From Tritrichomonas musculus (lineage: Eukaryota; Parabasalia; Tritrichomonadida; Tritrichomonadidae), in the NCBI GenBank assembly GCA_039105265.1, contig JAPFFF010000134.1:1-40742 (forward strand): a stretch of DNA of 40,742 bases, given 5' to 3'. Positions 25,601 to 38,100 of the stretch are shown one piece after another; the first letter of the stretch is position 1, and each line of letters begins with the position of its first letter. The translations under genes and the position numbers were made by a program. The notes beneath the pieces were generated by a model. The model ran no database searches, was not told where the DNA came from, and was given only the letters and a program-made list of their open reading frames with translations.

Positions 25601-28000
25601 CAACTCAGCAAAGGAACAACTCAGCAAAGGAACAACTTACCCAAGGAGCAACTCAGACAAGGAGCAACTCAGCCAAGGAACAACTCAGCCAATGAACAAT
25701 TCAGCCAAGAAACAACTCAGCCAAGGAACAATTCAGCCAAGAAACAACTCAGCAAAGGAACAACTCAGCCAAGGAACAACTTACCCAAGGAGCAACTCAG
25801 CCAAGGAGCAACTCAGCCAAGAAACAACTCAGCCAAGGAACAATTCAGCCAAGGAACAATTCAGCCAAGAAACAACTCAGCAAAGGAACAACTCAGCCAA
25901 GGAACAACTTACCCAAGGAGCAACTCAGCCAAGGAGCAACTCAGCCAAGAAACAACTCAGCCAAGGAACAATTCAGCCAATGAACAATTCAGCCAAGAAA
26001 CAACTCAGCCAAGGAACAATTCAGCCAAGAAACAACTCAGCAAAGGAACAACTCAGCCAAGGAACAACTTACCCAAGGAGCAACTCAGCCAAGGAGCAAC
26101 TCAGCCAAGAAACAACTCAGCCAAGGAACAATTCAGCCAAGGAACAATTCAGCCAAGAAACAACTCAGCCAAGGAACAATTCAGCCAAGAAACAACTCAG
26201 CCAAGAAACAACTCAGCCAAGAAACAACTCAGCCAATGAACAATTCAGCCAAGAAACAACTCAGCCAAGGAACAATTCAGCCAAGAAACAACTCAGTAAA
26301 GGAACAACTCAGCCAAGGAACAACTTACCCAAGGAGCAATTCAGCCAAGAAACAACTCAGCAAAGGAACAACTCAGCCAAGGAACAACTTAGCCAAGGAA
26401 CAACTCAGCCAAGGAACAACTCAGCCAAAGAACAATTCAGCCAAGGAACAATTCAGCCAAGAAACAACTCAGCCAAGGAACAATTCAGCCAAGAAACAAC
26501 TCAGCCAAGAAACAACTCAGCCAAGAAACAACTCAGCCAAGGAACAACTCAGCCAAGGAACAACTCAGCCAAAGAACAATTCAGCCAAGGAACAATTCAG
26601 CCAAGAAACAACTCAGCCAAGGAACAACTTAGCCAAGGAACAACTCAGCCAAGGAACAACTCAGCCAAAGAACAATTCAGCCAAGGAACAATTCAGCCAA
26701 GAAACAACTCAGCCAAGGAACAATTCAGCCAAGAAACAACTCAGTAAAGGAACAATTCAGCCAAGAAACAACTTAGCCAAGGAGCAACTCAGCCAAGAAA
26801 CAACTCAGCAAAGGAACAACTCAGCCAAGGAACAACTTAGCCAAGGAACAACTCAGCCAAGGAACAACTCAGCCAAAGAACAATTCAGCCAAGAAACAAC
26901 TCAGCAAAGGAACAACTCAGCCAAGGAACAACTTACCCAAGGAGCAACTCAGCCAAGGAGCAACTCAGCCAAGAAACAACTCAGCCAAGGAACAATCCAG
27001 CCAAGAAACAACTCAGCCAAGGAACAATTCAGCCAAGAAACAACTCAGCCAAGGAGCAACTCAGCCAAGAAACAACTCAGCCAAGGAACAATTCAGCCAA
27101 GAAACAACTCAGCAAAGGAACAACTTACCCAAGAAGCAACTCAGCCAAAAATCAACTTAGCCAAGGAGCAACTCAGCCAAGAAACAACTCAGCAAAGGAA
27201 CAACTCAGCCAAAGAACAACTTAGCCAAGGAACAACTCAGCCAAGGAACAACTCAGCCAAAGAACAATTCAGCCAAGAAACAACTCAGCAAAGGAACAAC
27301 TCAGCCAAGGAACAACTTACCCAAGGAGCAACTCAGCCAAGGAGCAACTCAGCCAAGAAACAACTCAGCCAAGGAACAATCCAGCCAAGAAACAACTCAG
27401 CAAAGGAACAACTTACCCAAGGAGCAACTCAGCCAAGGAGCAACTCAGCCAAGGAACAACTCAGCCAAGAAACAATTCAGGAAAGGAACAATTCAGCCAA
27501 GAAACAACTCAGCAAAGGAACAACTTACCCAAGAAGCAACTCAGCCAAAAATCAACTTAGCCAAGGAGCAACTCAGCCAAAAAACAACTTAGCCAAGGAA
27601 CAACTCAGCCAAGGAACAACTCAGCCAAAGAACAATTCAGCCAAGAAACAACTCAGCAAAGGAACAACTCAGCCAAGGAACAACTTACCCAAGGAGCAAC
27701 TCAGCCAAGGAGCAACTCAGCCAAGAAACAACTCAGCCAAGAAACAATCCAGCCAAGAAACAACGCAGCAAAGGAACAACTTACCCAAGAAGCAACTCAT
27801 CCAAAAAACAACTTAGCCAAGGAGCAACTCAGCCAAGAAACAACTCAGCCAAGGAACAATTCAGCCAAGAAACAACTCAGCCAAGGAACAATTCAGCCAA
27901 GAAACAACTCAGCCAAGAAACAACTCAGCCAAGGAACAATTCAGCCAAGAAACAACTCAGCCAAGGAACAATTCAGCCAAGAAACAACTCAGCCAAGGAA
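25601..28000 (+). repeat. ATG/GGAG-class satellite block 5
   Basis: The junction marker is at 25649 and the first ATG at 25692. The opening matches blocks 3 and 4, but the right half takes a different course with new variants: CAATTCAGGAAAGGAA near 27473, CAACGCAGCAAAGGAA at 27761 (the only CpG I noticed in the window, at 27764-27765) and CAACTCATCCAAAAAA near 27793. The last of these is shared with block 7, which identifies block 7 as its closest relative; the CpG is not shared. Confidence 0.85.
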
Positions 28001-29168
28001 CAACTTACCCAAGAAACAACTCAGCCAAGGAACAACTTAGCAAAGAAACATCTCAGCCAAGAAACAACTCAGCCAAGGAACAATTCAGCCAAGAAACAAC
28101 TCAGCCAAGAAACAACTCAGCCAAGGAACAACTTACCCAAGAAACAACTCAGCCAAGGAACAACTTAGCAAAGAAACATCTCAGCCAAGAAACAACTCAG
28201 CCAAGGAACAATTCAGCCAAGAAACAACTCAGCCAAGAAACAACTCAGCCAAGAAACAACTCAGCCAAGGAACAACTTACCCAAGAAACAACTCAGCCAA
28301 GGAACAACTTAGCAAAGAAACATCTCAGCCAAGAAACAACTCAGCCAAGGAACAACTCAGCCAAGGAACAACTCAGCAAAGAAACAAATCAGCCAAGGAA
28401 CAACTTACCCAAGAAACAACTCAGCCAAGGAACAACTTAGCAAAGAAACATCTCAGCCAAGAAACAACTCAGCCAAGGAACAATTCAGCCAAGGAACAAT
28501 TCAGCCAAGAAACAACTCAGCCAAGAAACAACTCAGCCAAGGAACAACTCAGCCAAGAAACAACTCAGCCAAGAAACAACTCAGCCAAGGAACAACTTAC
28601 CCAAGAAACAACTCAGCCAAGGAACAACTTAGCAAAGAAACATCTCAGCCAAGAAACAACTCAGCCAAGGAACAACTCAGCCAAGGAACAACTTACCCAA
28701 GAAACAACTCAGCCAAGGAACAACTTACCCAAGAAACAACTCAGCCAAGGAACAACTTAGCAAAGAAACATCTCAGCCAAGAAACAACTCAGCCAAGGAA
28801 CAATTCAGCCAAGAAACAACTCAGCCAAGAAACAACTCAGCCAAGGAACAACTTACCCAAGAAACAACTCAGCCAAGGAACAACTTAGCAAAGAAACATC
28901 TCAGCCAAGAAACAACTCAGCCAAGGAACAATTCAGCCAAGAAACAACTCAGCCAAGAGACAACTCAGCCAAGAAACAACTCAGCCAAGAAACAACTCAG
29001 CCAAGAAACAACTCAGCCAAGAAACAACTTACCCAAGAAACAACTCAGCCAAGGAACAACTCAGCCAAGGAACAACTCAGCCAAGGAACAACTCAGCCAA
29101 GAAACAACTCAGCCAAGGAACAACTTACCCAAGAAACAACTCAGCCAAGGAACAACTTAGCAAAGAAA
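28001..29168 (+). repeat. K/H-class satellite block
   Basis: 73 units with the CAACTCAGCAAAGAAA plus CAAATCAGCCAAGGAA landmark at 28369 and a CAACTCAGCCAAGAGA unit near 28945. It is the counterpart of 32320-33535: block starts and the landmark both show an offset of 4,319 bp, which is 270 units minus the one base lost in the 15-bp unit. The last unit before the next block is K with no H after it. Confidence 0.85.
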
Positions 29169-29696
29169 CAACTCAGCAAAGGAACAACTCAGCAAAAAAA
29201 CAACTTACCCAAGGAGCAACTCAGACAAGGAGCAACTCAGCCAAGGAACAACTCAGCCAATGAACAATTTAGCCAAGAAACAACTCAGCCAAGGAACAAT
29301 TCAGCCAAGAAACAACTCAGCAAAGGAACAACTCAGCCAAGGAACAACTTACCCAAGGAGCAACTCAGCCAAGGAGCAACTCAGCCAAGAAACAACTCAG
29401 CCAAGGAACAATTCAGCCAAGAAACAACTCAGCCAAGAGACAACTCAGCCAAGAAACAACTCAGCCAAGGAGCAACTCAGCCAAGGAGCAACTCAGCCAA
29501 GAAACAACTCAGCCAAGGAACAATTCAGCCAATGAACAATTCAGCCAAGAAACAACTCAGCCAAGGAACAATTCAGCCAAGAAACAACTCAGCCAAGAAA
29601 CAACTCAGCCAAGGAACAACTTACCCAAGGAGCAACTCAGCCAAGGAGCAACTCAGCCAAGAAACAACTCAGCCAAGAAACAACTCAGCCAAGGAA
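29169..29696 (+). repeat. ATG/GGAG-class satellite block 6, short and diverged
   Basis: The junction marker is at 29217 and the ATG at 29260. The opening is more diverged than in the other copies: the second unit is CAACTCAGCAAAAAAA, and the unit after the ATG unit is CAATTTAGCCAAGAAA. A CAACTCAGCCAAGAGA unit, normally found in K/H blocks, sits inside the block near 29425, so this is a mosaic. With the following 29697-30096 it makes a 928-bp (58-unit) segment present here but not between the corresponding landmarks at 32320-33535. Confidence 0.83.
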
Positions 29697-30096
29697 CAAC
29701 TTACCCAAGAAACAACTCAGCCAAGGAATAACTTAGCAAAGAAACATCTCAGCCAAGAAACAACTCAGCCAAGGAACAATTCAGCCAAGAAACAACTCAG
29801 CCAAGAGACAACTCAGCCAAGAAACAACTCAGCCAAGAAACAACTCAGCCAAGAAACAACTCAGCCAAGAAACAACTTACCCAAGAAACAACTCAGCCAA
29901 GGAACAACTTAGCAAAGAAACATCTCAGCCAAGAAACAACTCAGCCAAGGAACAACTCAGCCAAGGAACAACTCAGCCAAGAAACAACTCAGCCAAGGAA
30001 CAACTTACCCAAGAAACAACTCAGCCAAGGAACAACTTAGCAAAGAAACATCTCAGCCAAGAAACAACTCAGCCAAGGAACAATTCAGCCAAGAAA
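29697..30096 (+). repeat. Short K/H-class block
   Basis: Twenty-five units with Y, plain, K, H runs, CAACTCAGCCAAGAGA near 29805 and a private c-to-t change in unit position 1 at 29729 (AATAACTTAGC). The order is that of the ends of the other K/H blocks up to the next junction. Confidence 0.83.
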
Positions 30097-32319
30097 CAAC
30101 TCAGCAAAGGAACAACTCAGCAAAGGAACAACTTACCCAAGGAGCAACTCAGACAAGGAGCAACTCAGCCAAGGAACAACTCAGCCAATGAACAATTCAG
30201 CCAAGAAACAACTCAGCCAAGGAACAATTCAGCCAAGAAACAACTCAGCAAAGGAACAACTCAGCCAAGGAACAACTTACCCAAGGAGCAACTCAGCCAA
30301 GGAGCAACTCAGCCAAGAAACAACTCAGCCAAGGAACAATTCAGCCAAGGAACAATTCAGCCAAGAAACAACTCAGCAAAGGAACAACTCAGCCAAGGAA
30401 CAACTTACCCAAGGAGCAACTCAGCCAAGGAGCAACTCAGCCAAGAAACAACTCAGCCAAGAAACAATTCAGCCAATGAACAATTCAGCCAAGAAACAAC
30501 TCAGCCAAGGAACAATTCAGCCAAGAAACAACTCAGCAAAGGAACAACTCAGCCAAGGAACAACTTACCCAAGGAGCAACTCAGCCAAGGAGCAACTCAG
30601 CCAAGAAACAACTCAGCCAAGGAACAATTCAGCCAAGGAACAATTCAGCCAAGAAACAACTCAGCCAAGGAACAATTCAGCCAAGAAACAACTCAGCCAA
30701 GAAACAACTCAGCCAATGAACAATTCAGCCAAGAAACAACTCAGCAAGAAACAACTCAGCCAAGGAACAATTCAGCCAAGAAACAACTCAGTAAAGGAAC
30801 AACTCAGCCAAGGAACAACTTACCCAAGGAGCAATTCAGCCAAGAAACAACTCAGCAAAGGAACAACTCAGCCAAGGAACAACTTAGCCAAGGAACAACT
30901 CAGCCAAGGAACAACTCAGCCAAAGAACAATTCAGCCAAGGAACAATTCAGCCAAGAAACAACTCAGCCAAGGAACAATTCAGCCAAGAAACAACTCAGC
31001 CAAGAAACAACTCAGCCAAGAAACAACTCAGCCAATGAACAATTCAGCCAAGAAACAACTCAGCCAAGGAACAATTCAGCCAAGAAACAACTCAGTAAAG
31101 GAACAATTCAGCCAAGAAACAACTTAGCCAAGGAGCAACTCAGCCAAGAAACAACTCAGCAAAGGAACAACTCAGCCAAGGAACAACTTAGCCAAGGAAC
31201 AACTCAGCCAAGGAACAACTCAGCCAAAGAACAATTCAGCCAAGAAACAACTCAGCAAAGGAACAACTCAGCCAAGGAACAACTTACCCAAGGAGCAACT
31301 CAGCCAAGGAGCAACTCAGCCAAGAAACAACTCAGCCAAGGAACAATCCAGCCAAGAAACAACTCAGCAAAGGAACAACTTACCCAAGAAGCAACTCAGC
31401 CAAGGAGCAACTCAGCCAAGAAACAACTCAGCCAAGGAACAATTCAGCCAAGAAACAACTCAGCAAAGGAACAACTTACCCAAGAAGCAACTCAGCCAAA
31501 AATCAACTTAGCCAAGGAGCAACTCAGCCAAGAAACAACTCAGCAAAGGAACAACTCAGCCAAAGAACAACTTAGCCAAGGAACAACTCAGCCAAGGAAC
31601 AACTCAGCCAAAGAACAATTCAGCCAAGAAACAACTCAGCAAAGGAACAACTCAGCCAAGGAACAACTTACCCAAGGAGCAACTCAGCCAAGGAGCAACT
31701 CAGCCAAGAAACAACTCAGCCAAGGAACAATCCAGCCAAGAAACAACTCAGCAAAGGAACAACTTACCCAAGGAGCAACTCAGCCAAGGAGCAACTCAGC
31801 CAAGGAACAACTCAGCCAAGAAACAATTCAGCAAAGGAACAACTTACCCAAGAAGCAACTCAGCCAAAAATCAACTTAGCCAAGGAGCAACTCAGCCAAA
31901 AAACAACTTAGCCAAGGAACAACTCAGCCAAGGAACAACTCAGCCAAAGAACAATTCAGCCAAGAAACAACTCAGCAAAGGAACAACTCAGCCAAGGAAC
32001 AACTTACCCAAGGAGCAACTCAGCCAAGGAGCAACTCAGCCAAGAAACAACTCAGCCAAGAAACAATCCAGCCAAGAAACAACTCAGCAAAGGAACAACT
32101 TACCCAAGAAGCAACTCATCCAAAAAACAACTTAGCCAAGGAGCAACTCAGCCAAGAAACAACTCAGCCAAGGAACAATTCAGCCAAGAAACAACTCAGC
32201 CAAGGAACAATTCAGCCAAGAAACAACTCAGCCAAGAAACAACTCAGCCAAGGAACAATTCAGCCAAGAAACAACTCAGCCAAGGAACAATTCAGCCAAG
32301 AAACAACTCAGCCAAGGAA
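30097..32319 (+). repeat. ATG/GGAG-class satellite block 7
   Basis: The junction marker is at 30145 and the first ATG at 30188. It is closest to block 5 (offset 4,496 bp at the start) and shares the CAACTCATCCAAAAAA variant at about 32112. It contains the only 15-bp unit seen (30737-30751), after which unit starts move from 1 to 0 modulo 16. That shift also lets one forward frame read on across it (30188-31879), again only as repeat sequence. Confidence 0.85.
30737..30751 (+). repeat. Abnormal 15-bp unit (single-base deletion)
   Basis: The unit reads CAACTCAGCAAGAAA: one C is missing from the CC at unit positions 9-10. The register of every later unit moves by -1. All later block starts (33536, 34272, 39280, 40016) keep this new register. 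No other 15-bp unit was seen, so the change looks private. A sequencing or assembly slip is possible but the site is not a homopolymer run. Confidence 0.93.
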
Positions 32320-33535
32320 CAACTTACCCAAGAAACAACTCAGCCAAGGAACAACTTAGCAAAGAAACATCTCAGCCAAGAAACAACTCAGCCAAGGAAC
32401 AATTCAGCCAAGAAACAACTCAGCCAAGAAACAACTCAGCCAAGGAACAACTTACCCAAGAAACAACTCAGCCAAGGAACAACTTAGCAAAGAAACATCT
32501 CAGCCAAGAAACAACTCAGCCAAGGAACAATTCAGCCAAGAAACAACTCAGCCAAGAAACAACTCAGCCAAGAAACAACTCAGCCAAGGAACAACTTACC
32601 CAAGAAACAACTCAGCCAAGGAACAACTTAGCAAAGAAACATCTCAGCCAAGAAACAACTCAGCCAAGGAACAACTCAGCCAAGGAACAACTCAGCAAAG
32701 AAACAAATCAGCCAAGGAACAACTTACCCAAGAAACAACTCAGCCAAGGAACAACTTAGCAAAGAAACATCTCAGCCAAGAAACAACTCAGCCAAGGAAC
32801 AATTCAGCCAAGGAACAATTCAGCCAAGAAACAACTCAGCCAAGAAACAACTCAGCCAAGGAACAACTCAGCCAAGAAACAACTCAGCCAAGAAACAACT
32901 CAGCCAAGGAACAACTTACCCAAGAAACAACTCAGCCAAGGAACAACTTAGCAAAGAAACATCTCAGCCAAGAAACAACTCAGCCAAGGAACAACTCAGC
33001 CAAGGAACAACTTACCCAAGAAACAACTCAGCCAAGGAACAACTTACCCAAGAAACAACTCAGCCAAGGAACAACTTAGCAAAGAAACATCTCAGCCAAG
33101 AAACAACTCAGCCAAGGAACAATTCAGCCAAGAAACAACTCAGCCAAGAAACAACTCAGCCAAGGAACAACTTACCCAAGAAACAACTCAGCCAAGGAAC
33201 AACTTAGCAAAGAAACATCTCAGCCAAGAAACAACTCAGCCAAGGAACAATTCAGCCAAGAAACAACTCAGCCAAGAGACAACTCAGCCAAGAAACAACT
33301 CAGCCAAGAAACAACTCAGCCAAGAAACAACTCAGCCAAGAAACAACTTACCCAAGAAACAACTCAGCCAAGGAACAACTCAGCCAAGGAACAACTCAGC
33401 CAAGGAACAACTCAGCCAAGAAACAACTCAGCCAAGGAACAACTTACCCAAGAAACAACTCAGCCAAGGAACAACTTAGCAAAGAAACATCTCAGCCAAG
33501 AAACAACTCAGCCAAGGAACAATTCAGCCAAGAAA
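32320..33535 (+). repeat. K/H-class satellite block
   Basis: 76 units with the CAACTCAGCAAAGAAA plus CAAATCAGCCAAGGAA landmark at 32688 and a CAACTCAGCCAAGAGA unit near 33265. It parallels 28001-29168 and is three units longer; it keeps a full K, H pair before the next junction where that block has lost it. From 33048 onward it belongs to the long duplicate found again at 38792. Confidence 0.86.
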
Positions 33536-34175
33536 CAACTCAGCAAAGGAACAACTCAGCAAAGGAACAACTTACCCAAGGAGCAACTCAGACAAGGAGC
33601 AACTCAGCCAAGGAACAACTCAGCCAATGAACAATTCAGCCAAGAAACAACTCAGCCAAGGAACAATTCAGCCAAGAAACAACTCAGCAAAGGAACAACT
33701 CAGCCAAGGAACAACTTACCCAAGGAGCAACTCAGCCAAGGAGCAACTCAGCCAAGAAACAACTCAGCCAAGGAACAATTCAGCCAAGGAACAATTCAGC
33801 CAAGAAACAACTCAGCAAAGGAACAACTCAGCCAAGGAACAACTTACCCAAGGAGCAACTCAGCCAAGGAGCAACTCAGCCAAGAAACAACTCAGCCAAG
33901 GAACAATTCAGCCAATGAACAATTCAGCCAAGAAACAACTCAGCCAAGGAACAATTCAGCCAAGAAACAACTCAGCAAAGGAACAACTCAGCCAAGGAAC
34001 AACTCAGCAAAGGAACAACTCAGCCAAGGAACAACTTACCCAAGGAGCAACTCAGCCAAGGAGCAACTCAGCCAAGAAACAACTCAGCAAAGGAACAACT
34101 CAGCCAAGGAACAATTCAGCCAAGGAACAACTCAGCCAAGGAACAACTCAGCCAAGAAACAACTCAGCCAAGGAA
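33536..34175 (+). repeat. ATG/GGAG-class satellite block 8
   Basis: The junction marker is at 33584 and the first ATG at 33627. It starts like the other blocks, but after about 380 bp it departs into CAACTCAGCAAAGGAA-rich order and ends at a three-module K/H insert. Together with that insert it forms a 736-bp (46-unit) segment that precedes the next junction. Confidence 0.84.
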
Positions 34176-34271
34176 CAACTTACCCAAGAAACAACTCAGC
34201 CAAGGAACAACTTAGCAAAGAAACATCTCAGCCAAGAAACAACTCAGCCAAGGAACAATTCAGCCAAGAAA
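34176..34271 (+). repeat. Minimal K/H-class insert (6 units)
   Basis: Only six units, in the order Y, plain, K, H, plain, CAATTCAGCCAAGAAA, separate two ATG/GGAG blocks. This is the shortest K/H stretch that still carries the full lead-in to a block junction. Confidence 0.85.
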
Positions 34272-35151
34272 CAACTCAGCAAAGGAACAACTCAGCAAAG
34301 GAACAACTTACCCAAGGAGCAACTCAGACAAGGAGCAACTCAGCCAAGGAACAACTCAGCCAATGAACAATTCAGCCAAGAAACAACTCAGCCAAGGAAC
34401 AATTCAGCCAAGAAACAACTCAGCAAAGGAACAACTCAGCCAAGGAACAACTTACCCAAGGAGCAACTCAGCCAAGGAGCAACTCAGCCAAGAAACAACT
34501 CAGCCAAGGAACAATTCAGCCAAGGAACAATTCAGCCAAGAAACAACTCAGCAAAGGAACAACTCAGCCAAGGAACAACTTACCCAAGGAGCAACTCAGC
34601 CAAGGAGCAACTCAGCCAAGAAACAACTCAGCCAAGGAACAATTCAGCCAATGAACAATTCAGCCAAGAAACAACTCAGCCAAGGAACAATTCAGCCAAG
34701 AAACAACTCAGCAAAGGAACAACTCAGCCAAGGAACAACTTACCCAAGGAGCAACTCAGCCAAGGAGCAACTCAGCCAAGAAACAACTCAGCCAAGGAAC
34801 AATTCAGCCAAGGAACAATTCAGCCAAGAAACAACTCAGCCAAGGAACAATTCAGCCAAGAAACAACTCAGCCAAGAAACAACTCAGCCAAGAAACAACT
34901 CAGCCAATGAACAATTCAGCCAAGAAACAACTCAGCCAAGGAACAATTCAGCCAAGAAACAACTCAGTAAAGGAACAACTCAGCCAAGGAACAACTTACC
35001 CAAGGAGCAACTCAGCCAAGAAACAACTCAGCCAAGGAACAATTCAGCCAAGGAACAATTCAGCCAAGAAACAACTCAGCCAAGGAACAATTCAGCCAAG
35101 AAACAACTCAGCCAAGGAACAATTCAGCCAAGAAACAACTCAGCCAAGGAA
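34272..35151 (+). repeat. ATG/GGAG-class satellite block 9
   Basis: The junction marker is at 34320 and the ATG at 34363, 736 bp after the previous one. The order follows the openings of blocks 2, 3 and 5 closely, including the second and third CAATGAA units, up to a TAA-bearing CAACTCAGTAAAGGAA. It then goes quickly into plain and CAATTCAG units before the next K/H block. Confidence 0.84.
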
Positions 35152-38100
35152 CAACTTACCCAAGAAACAACTCAGCCAAGGAACAACTTAGCAAAGAAAC
35201 ATCTCAGCCAAGAAACAACTCAGCCAAGGAACAACTCAGCCAAGGAACAACTTAGCAAAGAAACATCTCAGCCAAGAAATAACTCAGCCAAGGAACAATT
35301 CAGCCAAGAAACAACTCAGCCAAGGAACAACTTACCCAAGAAACAACTCAGCCAAGGAACAACTCAGCCAAGGAACAACTTACCCAAGAAACAACTCAGC
35401 CAAGGAACAATTCAGCCAAGAAACAACTCAGCCAAGAAACAACTCAGCCAAGAAACAACTCAGCCAAGGAACAACTTACCCAAGAAACAACTCAGCCAAG
35501 GAACAACTTAGCAAAGAAACATCTCAGCCAAGAAACAACTCAGCCAAGGAACAACTCAGCCAAGGAACAACTCAGCCAAGAAACAACTCAGCCAAGGAAC
35601 AACTTACCCAAGAAACAACTCAGCCAAGGAACAACTTAGCAAAGAAACATCTCAGCCAAGAAACAACTCAGCCAAGGAACAACTCAGCCAAGGAACAACT
35701 TACCCAAGAAACAACTCAGCCAAGGAACAACTTACCCAAGAAACAACTCAGCCAAGGAACAACTTAGCAAAGAAACATCTCAGCCAAGAAACAACTCAGC
35801 CAAGGAACAATTCAGCCAAGAAACAACTCAGCCAAGGAACAACTTACCCAAGAAACAACTCAGCCAAGAAACAACTTAGCAAAGAAACATCTCAGCCAAG
35901 AAACAACTCAGCCAAGGAACAATTCAGCCAAGAAACAACTCAGCCAAGAAACAACTCAGCCAAGAAACAACTCAGCCAAGGAACAACTTACCCAAGAAAC
36001 AACTCAGCCAAGGAACAACTTAGCAAAGAAACATCTCAGCCAAGAAACAACTCAGCCAAGGAACAACTCAGCCAAGGAACAACTCAGCAAAGAAACAAAT
36101 CAGCCAAGGAACAACTTACCCAAGAAACAACTCAGCCAAGGAACAACTTAGCAAAGAAACATCTCAGCCAAGAAACAAATCAGCCAAGGAACAACTTAGC
36201 AAAGAAACATCTCAGCCAAGAAACAACTCAGCCAAGGAACAATTCAGCCAAGGAACAATTCAGCCAAGAAACAACTCAGCCAAGGAACAACTTAGCAAAG
36301 AAACAACTCAGCCAAGAAACAACTCAGCCAAGGAACAACTCAGCCAAGGAACAACTTACCCAAGAAACAACTCAGCCAAGGAACAACTTACCCAAGAAAC
36401 AACTCAGCCAAGGAACAACTTAGCAAAGAAACATCTCAGCCAAGAAACAACTCAGCCAAGGAACAATTCAGCCAAGAAACAACTCAGCCAAGAAACAACT
36501 CAGCCAAGGAACAACTTACCCAAGAAACAACTCAGCCAAGGAACAACTTAGCAAAGAAACATCTCAGCCAAGAAACAACTCAGCCAAGGAACAACTCAGC
36601 CAAGGAACAACTCAGCAAAGAAACAAATCAGCCAAGAAACAACTCAGCCAAGGAACAACTTACCCAAGAAACAACTCAGCCAAGGAACAACTTAGCAAAG
36701 AAACATCTCAGCCAAGAAACAACTCAGCCAAGGAACAATTCAGCCAAGAAACAACTCAGCCAAGAAACAACTCAGCCAAGGAACAACTTACCCAAGAAAC
36801 AACTCAGCCAAGGAACAACTCAGCCAAGGAACAACTTACCCAAGAAACAACTCAGCCAAGGAACAACTTAGCAAAGAAACATCTCAGCCAAGAAACAACT
36901 CAGCCAAGGAACAATTCAGCCAAGAAACAACTCAGCCAAGAAACAACTCAGCCAAGAAACAACTCAGCCAAGGAACAACTTACCCAAGAAACAACTCAGC
37001 CAAGGAACAACTTAGCAAAGAAACATCTCAGCCAAGAAACAACTCAGCCAAGGAACAACTCAGCCAAGGAACAACTCAGCAAAGAAACAAATCAGCCAAG
37101 GAACAACTTACCCAAGAAACAACTCAGCCAAGGAACAACTTAGCAAAGAAACATCTCAGCCAAGAAACAACTCAGCCAAGGAACAATTCAGCCAAGGAAC
37201 AATTCAGCCAAGAAACAACTCAGCCAAGAAACAACTCAGCCAAGGAACAACTCAGCCAAGAAACAACTCAGCCAAGAAACAACTCAGCCAAGGAACAACT
37301 TACCCAAGAAACAACTCAGCCAAGGAACAACTTAGCAAAGAAACATCTCAGCCAAGAAACAACTCAGCCAAGGAACAACTCAGCCAAGGAACAACTTACC
37401 CAAGAAACAACTCAGCCAAGGAACAACTTACCCAAGAAACAACTCAGCCAAGGAACAACTTAGCAAAGAAACATCTCAGCCAAGAAACAACTCAGCCAAG
37501 GAACAATTCAGCCAAGAAACAACTCAGCCAAGAAACAACTCAGCCAAGGAACAACTTACCCAAGAAACAACTCAGCCAAGGAACAACTCAGCCAAGGAAC
37601 AACTTACCCAAGAAACAACTCAGCCAAGGAACAACTTAGCAAAGAAACATCTCAGCCAAGAAACAACTCAGCCAAGGAACAACTCAGCCAAGGAACAACT
37701 TACCCAAGAAACAACTCAGCCAAGGAACAACTTACCCAAGAAACAACTCAGCCAAGGAACAACTTAGCAAAGAAACATCTCAGCCAAGAAACAACTCAGC
37801 CAAGGAACAATTCAGCCAAGAAACAACTCAGCCAAGAAACAACTCAGCCAAGGAACAACTTAGCAAAGAAACATCTCAGCCAAGAAACAACTCAGCCAAG
37901 GAACAATTCAGCCAAGGAACAATTCAGCCAAGAAACAACTCAGCCAAGAAACAACTCAGCCAAGGAACAACTCAGCCAAGAAACAACTCAGCCAAGAAAC
38001 AACTCAGCCAAGGAACAACTTACCCAAGAAACAACTCAGCCAAGGAACAACTTAGCAAAGAAACATCTCAGCCAAGAAACAACTCAGCCAAGGAACAACT

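Larger units (their letters stand above)
25601..29168 (+). repeat. Variant higher-order repeat, copy 3 (diverges in its right half)
   Basis: The first kilobase follows copies 1 and 2 closely. The right half instead pairs with 30097-33535, sharing CAACTCATCCAAAAAA and the CAAATCAGCC landmark. It is 3,568 bp (223 units), so this is a switch from one higher-order family to another. Confidence 0.78.
30097..33535 (+). repeat. Variant higher-order repeat, sister of 25601-29168
   Basis: 3,439 bp, that is 215 units minus the one base lost in the 15-bp unit. It has the same block order as 25601-29168, with small unit gains and losses. The two are separated by the 928-bp segment 29169-30096. Confidence 0.78.
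33048..34998 (+). repeat. 1,951-bp segmental duplicate, left copy
   Basis: This stretch recurs at 38792-40742, offset 5,744 bp (359 units). I saw no base difference in the parts compared directly (about 33048-33660 and the right end), and the 427-codon frame inside it (33627-34910) translates identically in both copies. The first mismatches on the left are at 33045 and 33047 against 38789 and 38791. Because the right copy runs into the window edge, the true length may be greater. The duplication must be recent or maintained by conversion. Confidence 0.88.
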
